Positions 1 through 9,224 are shown, numbered from the stretch's first letter. The stretch: DNA of 42,898 bases from Rickettsiales bacterium (GCA_002720935.1 PBIV01000016.1:13588-56485); one strand, 5' to 3'. Translations and numbers: made by a program. The notes: generated from the letters alone by a model not told the origin.

Positions 1-330
1 GCAATTAATGGCTTAGATAATCAATTTGTTGATAATCATAGGGTTCAAGCCTTAATAGAGATTGATGGCGATACGTCATATGATGGATATATGATTGATG
101 CAGATAGTTATATGTCATCTGTGGGACAACGTTGGCTGTCTGCGCGAGATAATTTCGCACCAACAGCACAAAAAGTAACAACTGTGTTATCAGATTTGCG
201 GGATTTCTATGATAATAATGAATTTGTTCAGGCGAAATCACAGATCAGAAATCTTGGTTTTGTTGATCCGTTAGATACCTTGGCGCCAAAACGTCAAAGA
301 TCAATTCGTGGTAAGGCGTTCACAATTTAA
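1..330 (+). CDS. C-terminal part of a hypothetical protein, truncated by the window edge
   Basis: Frame 1 is open from base 1 (AINGLDNQFVDNHRVQALIEIDGDTSYDGYMIDADSYMSSVGQRW...) to the TAA at 328-330; the listed ATG at 91 is internal. Confidence 0.6.
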   Translation, partial: AINGLDNQFVDNHRVQALIEIDGDTSYDGYMIDADSYMSSVGQRWLSARDNFAPTAQKVTTVLSDLRDFYDNNEFVQAKSQIRNLGFVDPLDTLAPKRQRSIRGKAFTI

Positions 331-370
331 AACTCAAATTGAATCAATAAAAATATTAAGGAGAAATAGT

Positions 371-556
371 ATGAATGATGGCTGGTCAAAAACGGATGAA
401 ATTGAATCTGGTGATGATAACCTCTCAGGATTTGTAAAAAAGTCAAAATCAGGCTGTGGCATGGAAGAATCGGAGGCGTGGGCTGAAGCTGATGCTAAAG
501 AAAAGATTGCCCGTAAGCCAAAACCAAAAAGATCAGGTGGTTGGAAATTATTCTAA
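371..556 (+). CDS. Small hypothetical protein (61 aa, charged, C-terminal KPKPKRSGGWKLF)
   Basis: ATG at 371 preceded by AAGGAGAAATAGT (good Shine-Dalgarno); in frame with the longer 308 ORF; followed by a strong hairpin terminator. Confidence 0.6.
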   Translation: MNDGWSKTDEIESGDDNLSGFVKKSKSGCGMEESEAWAEADAKEKIARKPKPKRSGGWKLF

Positions 557-559
557 TAA

Positions 560-588
560 AAAAGCCCTAGATAATTTCTAGGGCTTTT
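560..588. terminator. Bidirectional Rho-independent terminator
   Basis: AAAAGCCCTAGA-TAATT-TCTAGGGCTTTT, perfect 12-bp stem with A/T flanks between convergent genes. Confidence 0.85.
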
Positions 589-615
589 GCTTTTGTAATT
601 GAGTTCTTTTAATTT

Positions 616-1212
616 TTAAAAATCAAAACCATCATTGTTGTACCAGCCAGCACCAGTCTTGCCTGATTTGATATTTTGATCTTGTTTGATTAGAGCTTTT
701 ACTTGCTGATCTTTTTCTAAGATAAAGTCTTGTGCTGCGATAATTCGTGCATCCTTAAGACTGATAAAGCGAGCGCTAAACATCACACTGTCGCCAGAAA
801 GGACATATGTACCTGTCACAAGGCCAGCGGCTTGATGTGAACGGCTTGTTTGCTCTGGATCACGAGTAAGAGAAAACTCACCATCTTGGTTTAGGTTCAT
901 ATAGTCTCTTAATTTAACTTCTGAGACATTATAGCCCAGCTGAACCATACGGGTTAAGAATTGTTCTGCAACAACTTTACCAAGCTCAGAGCTTTTCTCA
1001 ACATTGTTAATATTTGCAAAGTTTGAAACAAGGATAGGGGTTCTATCGTTAACAACACCTTTTTGGCCAACTTGTGTCATAAGATCATCGGTTGCATTGT
1101 AAGTAACCAAGGTCATCCCATATTCGCCGCGTGTATACCCAAAGTTATTAAGATCACTTGAACAAGCAGTAATCAAGAAGATGAAAAGGATTGATAAAAT
1201 TTTACGTTTCAT
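616..1212 (-). CDS. FlgO-family outer-membrane lipoprotein
   Basis: Lipoprotein signal with lipobox (FLITACSSD); body resembles the FlgO domain (ILVSNFANINNVEKSSELGKVVAEQFLTRMVQLGYNVSEVKLR...GLVTGTYVLSGDSVMFSARFISLKDARIIAAQDF). Confidence 0.7.
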   Translation of the reverse strand: MKRKILSILFIFLITACSSDLNNFGYTRGEYGMTLVTYNATDDLMTQVGQKGVVNDRTPILVSNFANINNVEKSSELGKVVAEQFLTRMVQLGYNVSEVKLRDYMNLNQDGEFSLTRDPEQTSRSHQAAGLVTGTYVLSGDSVMFSARFISLKDARIIAAQDFILEKDQQVKALIKQDQNIKSGKTGAGWYNNDGFDF

Positions 1213-1279
1213 GGATATGTCCTAAAAGAATTATTTAGTTTTATTATTCAATATACAAATTCTAACTGAATCTTATTGT

Positions 1280-2806
1280 TTATCCAGCTTTTTTTACATT
1301 ATTACGATTTACAGCGTCATAAACCTTTTTGCCGTACTCTTCGTCAATTTCAGCAAAGAATAAGGTACTGCCGCAATCTTCGATCGCATCCAGCTCTTCA
1401 ATATCATCAGCCTTATAATTATTCCCTTTAATTACAAAATCAGGCTTGATTTCTTTTAGTAGATCGGCAGGTGTTTTCTCATCAAAAGAAACGACAAGAT
1501 CAACAGTTTCTAACGTTCCTAGAAGAGCTGTTCTAGCAACCTCGTTTTGAACTAGAGTATCAATACGGCCACTTTCTTTTGCTGATTTATCGGAGTTCAC
1601 AGCGACAATTAGCTTATCGCATTGTTCTTTTGCCTGTTCAAATAAAGATAAGTGGCCAGGGTGCAAGAGATCAAAATACCCGTTTGCAAAGCCCACAGTA
1701 TAGCCTTGTGTTCGCCAAAGGCTCACTTTTTCAAGGCACTCATTTTTTTTATTAAGTTTCATTAATCCAGATAAAGATAGTCCCTTGCCATTTGAGCCTT
1801 GGGAGCTATGACTAGCAACAGCATCAATAAGTTCTTCTTGGAAAATACGCGCCGTTCCAACGCGCCCAACAACAATTCCGCCTGCAATGTTGCCCAAATG
1901 GATGGCTTGTTCGTAGGTGGCCTTTGCTGAAACAGACAAGATTAATGTTGCGGCAACGGTATCGCCAGCACCAGAAACATCATATACGTCTTTTGCTTGG
2001 GTTGGGATATGGATTGCATTGCCGTCTTTTTCAAAAAATGACATGCCGTCTTCGCTTTTTGTGACGAGAACGTTTTTAATCGCTGTCGTGTTTAAAATTT
2101 TATTTGCGGCTTGTTTTATCTCAGCATCTTTTTTAGTTGGTAAATCGGTTAAATCGCTAAGCTCATTGCGATTCGGTTTTAAGATTGTCACACCATCATA
2201 CTTATTTAAATTCTTCCCTCTCGGGTCAACAAGGGTAGGGATGCCATGATCATTGGCTAATTTGATAACATATTGGGCTAAATCTTCAGTCAAAAATCCA
2301 TTGCCATAGTCACATAATAAAACGGCGTCGTTATTCTTAATCTGTTCTTTGATAATCGATTTGACTTTATCCAAAGCATCTTCAGAAATTTCGGTTTTAA
2401 TTTCTTGATCAAAACGGCCAATTTGAGTTGTCTTGGCGAGAAGACGCGTCTTTACAGTTGTGGGTTTGCTTGGGTCTGTAACGAGGCCTAAATCATGCCC
2501 CAAAGCCTGTCTTGCAATTGCCTTTATATCTTGGGCTTCACTGTCTTGACCAATTGTTGAGACAAGAAAGACACTTCCCCCTAAAGAGGCGATATTAGCG
2601 GCCGCATTACCAGCACAGCCAAGCATCACTTTTCTATGATCTTCAACCAAAACAGGGACAGGGGCTTCTGATGACATACGAGATACAGTGCCATAAATAA
2701 AGCGGTCTAAAACAACGTCGCCAACACATAAGATGCGTTGATTGGAAAAACTATCAATAATTGCCTTATATTTTTGTAAATCTGTATGTTTAAAAATAGT
2801 ACTCAT
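1280..2806 (-). CDS. hldE: Bifunctional D-glycero-beta-D-manno-heptose-7-phosphate kinase / heptose-1-phosphate adenylyltransferase
   Basis: PfkB-type sugar kinase domain (DVSGAGDTVAATL) followed by a nucleotidyltransferase domain (FANGYFDLLHPGHLSLFEQAKEQCDKLIVAVNSD). Confidence 0.93.
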   Translation of the reverse strand: MSTIFKHTDLQKYKAIIDSFSNQRILCVGDVVLDRFIYGTVSRMSSEAPVPVLVEDHRKVMLGCAGNAAANIASLGGSVFLVSTIGQDSEAQDIKAIARQALGHDLGLVTDPSKPTTVKTRLLAKTTQIGRFDQEIKTEISEDALDKVKSIIKEQIKNNDAVLLCDYGNGFLTEDLAQYVIKLANDHGIPTLVDPRGKNLNKYDGVTILKPNRNELSDLTDLPTKKDAEIKQAANKILNTTAIKNVLVTKSEDGMSFFEKDGNAIHIPTQAKDVYDVSGAGDTVAATLILSVSAKATYEQAIHLGNIAGGIVVGRVGTARIFQEELIDAVASHSSQGSNGKGLSLSGLMKLNKKNECLEKVSLWRTQGYTVGFANGYFDLLHPGHLSLFEQAKEQCDKLIVAVNSDKSAKESGRIDTLVQNEVARTALLGTLETVDLVVSFDEKTPADLLKEIKPDFVIKGNNYKADDIEELDAIEDCGSTLFFAEIDEEYGKKVYDAVNRNNVKKAG

Positions 2807-2889
2807 GGCATCGGATATTATATGTAAAGGGCTGAAAACTCAAGGTTTTTGTTTAAAATATGATGGCTTACAAATAATCGAGATTACTA

Positions 2890-2918
2890 TTGATTTTTGT
2901 GCTATAACGTAGCATAAC
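2890..2918 (+). promoter_or_regulatory. Candidate sigma70-type promoter for the psd operon
   Basis: TTGATT - 17 nt - CATAAC in the hldE/psd divergent intergenic region; motif by eye only. Confidence 0.3.
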
Positions 2919-2958
2919 AATTTTCTTTTTTATAAAAACAACAATAAAGGTTTTTTAC

Positions 2959-3687
2959 ATGAGCATGTTTGAAGATTTAGTAAGAAGTATTAAGAAAGTT
3001 TTGTTCGTTCCGATCCATCCAGCAGGGTGGTCAATTATTGCAGTTTTTGCAATTGTCAGTGTTTTCTTATTCTTTATCGATGACAGTGTTGGTATGATTG
3101 GTCTTGTTCTTCTTGGCTGGTGTGTTTACTTTTTCCGTGACCCTGTCCGTCATACACCTGTTAAAGAGGGGCTCATCATTAGCCCTGCGGATGGTAAAGT
3201 TTGCGGCATTGAGAGCGGTGTTTCTTTACCAAAAGAGCTTGATGAAGCTGATGATGATGAAAATTACACTCGTATAAGTGTCTTTTTGAATGTCTTTAAT
3301 GTGCATGTAAACAGGGTTCCTATTGAAGGTACGATCAAACAAGTTGTTTACACACCTGGTAAGTTTTTAAATGCAAGTCTGGATAAAGCCAGTGAATATA
3401 ATGAGCGTTCGGCGGCTTTGGTTGAAACCTCAGATGGTAAACATGTTGGTTTTGTGCAGATCGCAGGTTTGATCGCAAGACGTATTATCTGTGATTTAAA
3501 AGCAGGGCAAAAAGTTGATACAGGCGAGAAATACGGTATTATTCGTTTTGGGAGTAGAGCTGATATTTACTTACCAAAAGGAACAAATCCATTGGTTGCG
3601 GTTGGTCAAACAATGGTCGGGGGAGAGACCGTTTTAGCGGATTTAAAAAGCAAAGAAAAAAGAAGAGAAGCTATAAAGCGAGTATAA
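2959..3687 (+). CDS. psd: Phosphatidylserine decarboxylase proenzyme
   Basis: SPADGKVCGIE, FLNVFNVHVNRVPIEG and the FGSRADIYLP self-cleavage/pyruvoyl site typical of short-form Psd. Confidence 0.93.
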   Translation: MSMFEDLVRSIKKVLFVPIHPAGWSIIAVFAIVSVFLFFIDDSVGMIGLVLLGWCVYFFRDPVRHTPVKEGLIISPADGKVCGIESGVSLPKELDEADDDENYTRISVFLNVFNVHVNRVPIEGTIKQVVYTPGKFLNASLDKASEYNERSAALVETSDGKHVGFVQIAGLIARRIICDLKAGQKVDTGEKYGIIRFGSRADIYLPKGTNPLVAVGQTMVGGETVLADLKSKEKRREAIKRV

Positions 3688-3688
3688 A

Positions 3689-4051
3689 ATGCCACATTTA
3701 GATGTGAAAATGAGTTACGGGATCTCATCAAAGATCAGACCCGATGACTTATTGAGAAAATTACACGACGTGTTAAGTGAACAAGAAACAATTAAATTAG
3801 AACAAATAAAATCAAAGATGTTTATCTCTGATTTTGAATATATTGGGGATGTTGTCGAGACGCCTCAAGATTATGTTCATGTTGAAATAAAGCTGATGCC
3901 AGGAAGATCGCAAGAGATTAAGCAAACAATTTCAAAATCTTTGCATGAAGTTGTTGTAAAGGAAATTGAAAGCGCTAATCTTAAAAGCTATAACACAGTT
4001 GAAGTTTCAGAATTAGATGAAAACAGTTATTCATCATCAAAAGATTATTAA
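3689..4051 (+). CDS. Tautomerase-superfamily protein resembling 5-carboxymethyl-2-hydroxymuconate isomerase (CHMI)
   Basis: N-terminal Met-Pro-His (Pro-1 general base of the superfamily), about 120 aa, central YVHVEIKLMPGRSQEIKQTISKSLHEVV resembling CHMI; sits between psd and pssA. Confidence 0.6.
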   Translation: MPHLDVKMSYGISSKIRPDDLLRKLHDVLSEQETIKLEQIKSKMFISDFEYIGDVVETPQDYVHVEIKLMPGRSQEIKQTISKSLHEVVVKEIESANLKSYNTVEVSELDENSYSSSKDY

Positions 4052-4053
4052 AT

Positions 4054-4890
4054 ATGGCTGATAAAACAAAAGCAAAACCTAAAGCAAAGAACCCCAAGGC
4101 TGATAAAAAAAGCATTGGTGTTGATATTGTCTCTTTGCCCAAATTAATTCCAAATATGCTTACCATTATGGCCTTATGTGCAGGTTTAACATCTCTACGA
4201 TTTGCGCTGACAGAAAAATGGGAATTGGCGGTTATTGCAATTCTAGTGGCGTCTATTTTTGATGCGCTTGATGGGGCAATGGCAAGGCTTTTAAAGGCGA
4301 CTTCTAAATTGGGTGCGGAATTGGATTCATTGTCTGACTTTTTATCTTTTGGGATTGCACCGTCTTTAATCGTTTATCTATGGTTTACACATGAGGCAAA
4401 GGGTGTTGGTTGGTTTGCAGCGATTGTTTTTGCCGTTGCAACAGCGCTTAGATTAGGGCGTTTTAATGTGCAAACTAAAAAGCATGATAAAGACCCGAAG
4501 AAGAAAAAATACTCACATTATTTTGAAGGCGTACCATCGCCAGCAGGGGCATTTTTGGCGCTATGCCCGATAATTGTTTATAATTATTTTGAGATTGGGT
4601 TCTTTCCTAAATTCGACTGGGCGGCTTATGTGATATCTGGATGGGTTGTTATTGTTGCTTTACTTATGGTTAGTAAAGTGCCAACATTCTCATTAAAATC
4701 ACTTAAAATTCCTAAAAAAATGACGATACCGTTATTGGCTTTTTTAGGTCTTGCAATTGCAGCGCTGATAACACACCCGTGGTTAACACTTACAGTCATT
4801 GCCTTTTTATATGTGGTTTCAATTTTCTTTTCTTTTCGAAGTTTTAGAAAATTTAAAAAACGCGATAATGAAGAGTTTGATTTATTTTAA
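4054..4890 (+). CDS. pssA: CDP-diacylglycerol-serine O-phosphatidyltransferase
   Basis: CDP-alcohol phosphatidyltransferase signature DALDGAMARLLKATSKLGAELDSLSDF (DGX2ARX8GX3DX3D), multiple TM segments, adjacent to psd. Confidence 0.93.
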   Translation: MADKTKAKPKAKNPKADKKSIGVDIVSLPKLIPNMLTIMALCAGLTSLRFALTEKWELAVIAILVASIFDALDGAMARLLKATSKLGAELDSLSDFLSFGIAPSLIVYLWFTHEAKGVGWFAAIVFAVATALRLGRFNVQTKKHDKDPKKKKYSHYFEGVPSPAGAFLALCPIIVYNYFEIGFFPKFDWAAYVISGWVVIVALLMVSKVPTFSLKSLKIPKKMTIPLLAFLGLAIAALITHPWLTLTVIAFLYVVSIFFSFRSFRKFKKRDNEEFDLF

Positions 4891-4911
4891 AACTATACAA
4901 GAGATATAAAA

Positions 4912-5571
4912 TTGTTAGATAGCCAGTTAAAACCTTATATTGACCCTTATCTGATCAAAATCTCTGATAAGTTCAGGTCATATGGTTTAGAGGCAAATGA
5001 TGTAACTTTAATTGGTCTCTTTTTTGCGATCTTAACATTTCCAGCCCTTTTATTTAAAACCTATTGGTTAGCATTGATCTTAATTCTTTTAAATCGTCTG
5101 ATGGACGGTATTGATGGTTTTATAGCCAGATCAGAAGAAAAAGATATCCGTAGTATTAAGCGTCAATTTGGTGGCTTTTTTGATATCTTTTCTGACTTTG
5201 TTCTCTATAGCGGTTTTGTTTTGTTTTTTGCCCTAGGCTATGGCGTTGAGGGCTACTTTGCAGGCCTGTTTTTACTCTTTGCTTATATCTTAAATGCTGT
5301 TTGCTTTTTTGGTTATGCGCTTTTTACGACCTCTACAGGTGGACAAATCACAGATGTTAAAAAGTCTTTTGCTTTTTTAGAAGGCATTGCGGAGGGTACA
5401 GAAACAATTATCTATATGGTCACTTGTTGTATCGTGCCATTTTTATTTCCTGCATTAACGTTCATATTTGCGTTAATGTGTTTGGTTTCAGCGATTTTGA
5501 GATTTTATAATATCTATAAGATTTATAAGACGTTTTCAAAACAATCCCAGAAATCTAAAAATAGTGATTAA
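4912..5571 (+). CDS. CDP-alcohol phosphatidyltransferase family protein (second copy)
   Basis: DGIDGFIARSEEKDIRSIKRQFGGFFDIFSDF catalytic motif, multiple TM segments; TTG start downstream of AAGAGATAT. Confidence 0.8.
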   Translation: MLDSQLKPYIDPYLIKISDKFRSYGLEANDVTLIGLFFAILTFPALLFKTYWLALILILLNRLMDGIDGFIARSEEKDIRSIKRQFGGFFDIFSDFVLYSGFVLFFALGYGVEGYFAGLFLLFAYILNAVCFFGYALFTTSTGGQITDVKKSFAFLEGIAEGTETIIYMVTCCIVPFLFPALTFIFALMCLVSAILRFYNIYKIYKTFSKQSQKSKNSD

Positions 5572-6503
5572 AAGAAGCCGCTTTGTTTTTCTTCTTCCTC
5601 TTTTTTACGCTCTGATGGAGCCATAAAAGGGGAATTCGGATTCATCGCATTTGATGGATCAATGTAATAAGGGCTGCGCTTTGGATCATTAGCCGTGCCA
5701 GTAACATGTCTATGTCTTGCGGCTTCTTGCTGCATTTTTAGCATTCTTTCTGCTTCTAAAACATGGCCTGAAGCTTCCCTCATAAGGGCTTGTTTATCCG
5801 TTACTTTACGCAGTTGCTATCTCAATAAATCTTCTTGTTTTTGCGCATTAAAACGCCCACGCTCTTTTGCCATTTGGCCAGGGTTTAATCCTTTAAAAGC
5901 GCTTTCTTGTTTCTTTTTAGCGGCAATCTGCTTGGCAGTTTCTGGTTTTGAAGCAAGAACTTTACCAGTTGTATCTTTTGTGCCTAAGTAAGCAACATAA
6001 CCAGTTCCAACGGCGCGTAGATTCTTCTTCCCAGAACCTTTATCGTCATCTTTACCAGAAGATGTTGACGATGATTTTGTCTCACTTTTACCTTTACCGT
6101 CTTTGTCTTTACCGGCTTTTGGCTTATTTGAGAATAGAGCTTCAAACAGTTCTTGAGCGACAAGGGCGGTTGCCCCACCACCTGCAACAGCATCAACACC
6201 CATTTGTGTTGCTTCTGCATCAGCTTCGCCATGTTTGCGTGCTGCTTGTTCTTCTTCCCATGTTGTTTTCTTTAAATCGCTTTCAGCCGCAGCTGCAGCC
6301 TTATCAGCTTCTTCAGCCATGATGTTAGCTTGTCTCAAAGCTTCTTGAGAGCCAATGGCAGCTTGAATTTCTTGTTGATTATTTTCCGCTTGAGGAAGCG
6401 GCGCAGTATTTGTAGGGGCTTCGGGAACCGGTGCTGTCAATTCACTGGCTAAACTGTTCCACTCTGTAAGAGTCTGGTGTCTGTTAACTAATGTAGCTGT
6501 CAT
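5568..6503 (-). pseudogene. Hypothetical Ala/Lys-rich low-complexity protein interrupted by one in-frame TAG (5817-5819); nonsense-mutated or readthrough gene
   Basis: ORFs 5817..6512 and 5568..5783 are in the same reverse frame with only TAG between them; the junction reads ...QKQEDLLR*QLRKVTDKQALMREASGHVLEAER.... Likely start ATG 6503 after TGGGGACA. Confidence 0.6.
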
Positions 6504-6635
6504 TGTCCCCAACTATAAATTTACCTAATCAATATAATTCTATAGCAATATGTTTATGAAAATATTAATATTTTCCGTATTTTTAATTATGAATAGATAT
6601 AATAAGGCAATTTTGTGGCAAAATCAAGATTTTCT

Positions 6636-8153
6636 TCATATTTGAAAGTACCTGAAGGCAAGTGCTTCTGCGAGGTTTTGCGGTTTTACTGTATCTTGTC
6701 CGTTAAGGTCTGCGACTGTTCTTGCAACTTTTAAAAGTCTGATATAACCACGCCCCGAAAGCCCAAATCGCTCAACAGCCTTTTCCAAAAGTGGATAAGT
6801 TTCATCATCAATTTGTAAGAGTTCCTCTATATTACTGTCATTGGCCGCGGCATTTGTTAAAAAGGAACGGTCTTTATAACGATCATATTGTTTGGCTCTG
6901 GCTTGTTTGACTTTTTCTAATATGGTCTCACTTTTCTCGCCTTGCGGGGCTTTTGTAAGCTCATTGGCGGGCAGGGCATTTACTTCTACAAAAATATCAA
7001 AACGATCAAGCAAAGGACCAGAAAGCTTTTTTTTATAATTAGCCCCACAAACAGGCGCCTTATTACAAGCCCGTGCAGGGTCAGATAAATATCCGCATTT
7101 ACATGGGTTCATGGCGGCGATTAATTGAAATTGTGCAGGAAAACGTGCTTGGTTCGCAGCTCTTGCAATTAAGACTTCACCAGTTTCAATGGGTTGTCTT
7201 AAGGATTCTAAGGTGTCTCGTTTAAATTCGGGCAATTCATCAAGGAATAAAACACCATTATGGGCAAGTGATATCTCCCCAGGTTTAATTTTTTGCCCGC
7301 CACCAATAATTGATGCGGTTGATGCGGTATGATGTGGGTCACGATAAGGTGGTCTTAATACAATGCCTTTACTTGTTCCTTGTCCAGAAAGACTGTGAAT
7401 CATGGACGTTTCTAAAACTTCGTGGCTTTCTAGTGGCGGTAGAATTGATGGTAAGCGTTGAGCTAACATTGATTTGCCCGAGCCAGGAGGGCCAATCATC
7501 AACATGTTATGGCGACCAGCCGCGGCAATGGTAAGAGCGCGCTTAGCTGTTTCTTGTCCACGGACATCATGTAAATCTTTTTCAAAGGAGATGATTTCAG
7601 CATCGCTCAAGTCTGCTTTGCGACTAAATGGTGCTAAAACCTGCTGGCCTTTAAAATGATTAATAAGGTTAAGTAAGTTTTTAGGCGCTAAAATTTCAAT
7701 TTGGTTTGATGCCCATGAAGCTTCTTCTGCTTGGGCATGTGGGCAAATAAAATTGCGATCTTGTGATACGGCATGAATGGCTGCGGGTAGGATTCCTTGA
7801 ACATTCTGGATACGAGAATCAAGAGCAAGCTCACCTAAAATAATATAATTACTTAAAACATCTCTTGGTACGATTTCCATTGCGCTGAGTAGGCATAGGG
7901 CAATTGGTAAATCAAAATGGCTGCCTTCTTTGTGTAGATCAGCAGGCGAGAGATTGACGGTAATGCGTTGTGTCGGGAGCGATAGGCCGATGGCTTGCAA
8001 AGCACTTCTTATGCGCTCTTTACTTTCTGCAACCGCCTTATCAGGTAGGCCGACAATATTAAAAGCAGGCAAACCTTTAGCCAGTTGAACCTGAACTTCA
8101 ACGTCCTTGACTTCAATGCCTTGAAAAACAACAGAATGCGATGTTGCGACCAC
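6636..8153 (-). CDS. comM: YifB/ComM family Mg-chelatase-like AAA+ ATPase
   Basis: VVATSHSVVFQGIEVKDVEVQVQLAKGLPAFNIVGLPDKAVAESKERIRSAL, Walker A GPPGSGKS, DELPEF, C-terminal AEALAFRY. Start revised to GTG at 8153 because family members start MVA...; the track ORF extends to 8246. Confidence 0.9.
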   Translation of the reverse strand: MVATSHSVVFQGIEVKDVEVQVQLAKGLPAFNIVGLPDKAVAESKERIRSALQAIGLSLPTQRITVNLSPADLHKEGSHFDLPIALCLLSAMEIVPRDVLSNYIILGELALDSRIQNVQGILPAAIHAVSQDRNFICPHAQAEEASWASNQIEILAPKNLLNLINHFKGQQVLAPFSRKADLSDAEIISFEKDLHDVRGQETAKRALTIAAAGRHNMLMIGPPGSGKSMLAQRLPSILPPLESHEVLETSMIHSLSGQGTSKGIVLRPPYRDPHHTASTASIIGGGQKIKPGEISLAHNGVLFLDELPEFKRDTLESLRQPIETGEVLIARAANQARFPAQFQLIAAMNPCKCGYLSDPARACNKAPVCGANYKKKLSGPLLDRFDIFVEVNALPANELTKAPQGEKSETILEKVKQARAKQYDRYKDRSFLTNAAANDSNIEELLQIDDETYPLLEKAVERFGLSGRGYIRLLKVARTVADLNGQDTVKPQNLAEALAFRYFQI

Positions 8154-8273
8154 TAAATATGTATCCCTAAAATTAAATCCTTGTGAATTAACTTCGTGAA
8201 TTAACTTTTTACACGGGAAATCATAACCGTCAAATAAAAACGGCATAAAAACAACTTATAATTGTGTTTTGAT

Positions 8274-8645
8274 TTATTTTCTATTCTGGAGAGGGCCTAA
8301 ATCTTCGCCGCCAATCATATGGGCATGAAGATGAGGGACATCTTGATTTGAATCTTTACGGCAATTGAAAATTAAACGATAGCCTGTCTCATTAATACCT
8401 GCTTTTTCGGCTGCAATTTTAATAGCATCAAAGAAACCAATACGCTCAGCGTCCGTTGCGTTTTCTAGGAGGTCTTGTATGTCTGTATATTTACCTTTTG
8501 GTAGAATAAGGAGATGCACTTTTGCTTGCGGGTGAATGTCTTCAAAAACAACGCTATAGTCATCTTCGTAAAAATAATCTTTAGGAATTTCACCACGAAG
8601 AATTTTAGCAAAAATATTGTCATCACTATAAACGGGTACTGTCAT
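8274..8645 (-). CDS. HIT-family protein (HinT-like purine nucleoside phosphoramidase)
   Basis: Histidine triad VPHLHAHMIGG and the ...DNIFAKILRGEIP N-terminus. Confidence 0.93.
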   Translation of the reverse strand: MTVPVYSDDNIFAKILRGEIPKDYFYEDDYSVVFEDIHPQAKVHLLILPKGKYTDIQDLLENATDAERIGFFDAIKIAAEKAGINETGYRLIFNCRKDSNQDVPHLHAHMIGGEDLGPLQNRK

Positions 8646-8666
8646 GTTAATTAATCTCCTAAATAA

Positions 8667-9224
8667 TTAATTATCGTTTGTTTGAAGACGTTTTGAATAA
8701 AAATGACCAGAAATTAAATCGCCATCAATCTTGGCATAGTGAGGTTTTGTTCCCCATTTCTCATAGCCCATTTTCTCATATAACTTAATCGCGAGGTTTT
8801 GTGTTTCTCTAACATCGAGGTTTAGAACTTCGATTCCTTGTTTAATAGCCGTTGCCTCAATTGCTTCCATTAATTTGCGACCTAAGCCACGACCTCTTGC
8901 CCATGGGGCAACAAAAACATTGGTTACGGTAGCTGAAAAGGATTGTGCTTGGTTGTTTGATGGCGTTCTAATTAGTTGACCTGTGCCGCCAATAACACCA
9001 TCAATCCGTCCTACAAATAAAAGACGATCTGGAACAATCAAAACACCTTTCCAAAAACGTTCAAGCACATCGCGGGATGGAACTTCAACCCACCCAAAAC
9101 CTCCACCACTTTCAATGGCTTCATCGGTTGCATCACAAAGATCATTCATGTCTGTGACATTAAGTTCTTTGACTTGCTCAATTTTGATCGTCGGCGTTTT
9201 GGTATCTTTTAAATACTCGCTCAT
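8667..9224 (-). CDS. GNAT-family N-acetyltransferase
   Basis: VTNVFVAPWARGRGLGRKLMEAIEATA acetyl-CoA motif and ETQNLAIKLYEKMGYEKWG. Confidence 0.88.
   Translation of the reverse strand: MSEYLKDTKTPTIKIEQVKELNVTDMNDLCDATDEAIESGGGFGWVEVPSRDVLERFWKGVLIVPDRLLFVGRIDGVIGGTGQLIRTPSNNQAQSFSATVTNVFVAPWARGRGLGRKLMEAIEATAIKQGIEVLNLDVRETQNLAIKLYEKMGYEKWGTKPHYAKIDGDLISGHFYSKRLQTNDN

Noticed and set aside
5948-6322. 124-aa + strand ORF opposite the split hypothetical gene
   Set aside because: Leu/Gln/His-rich composition is the mirror of the Ala/Lys-rich reverse frame; no RBS.
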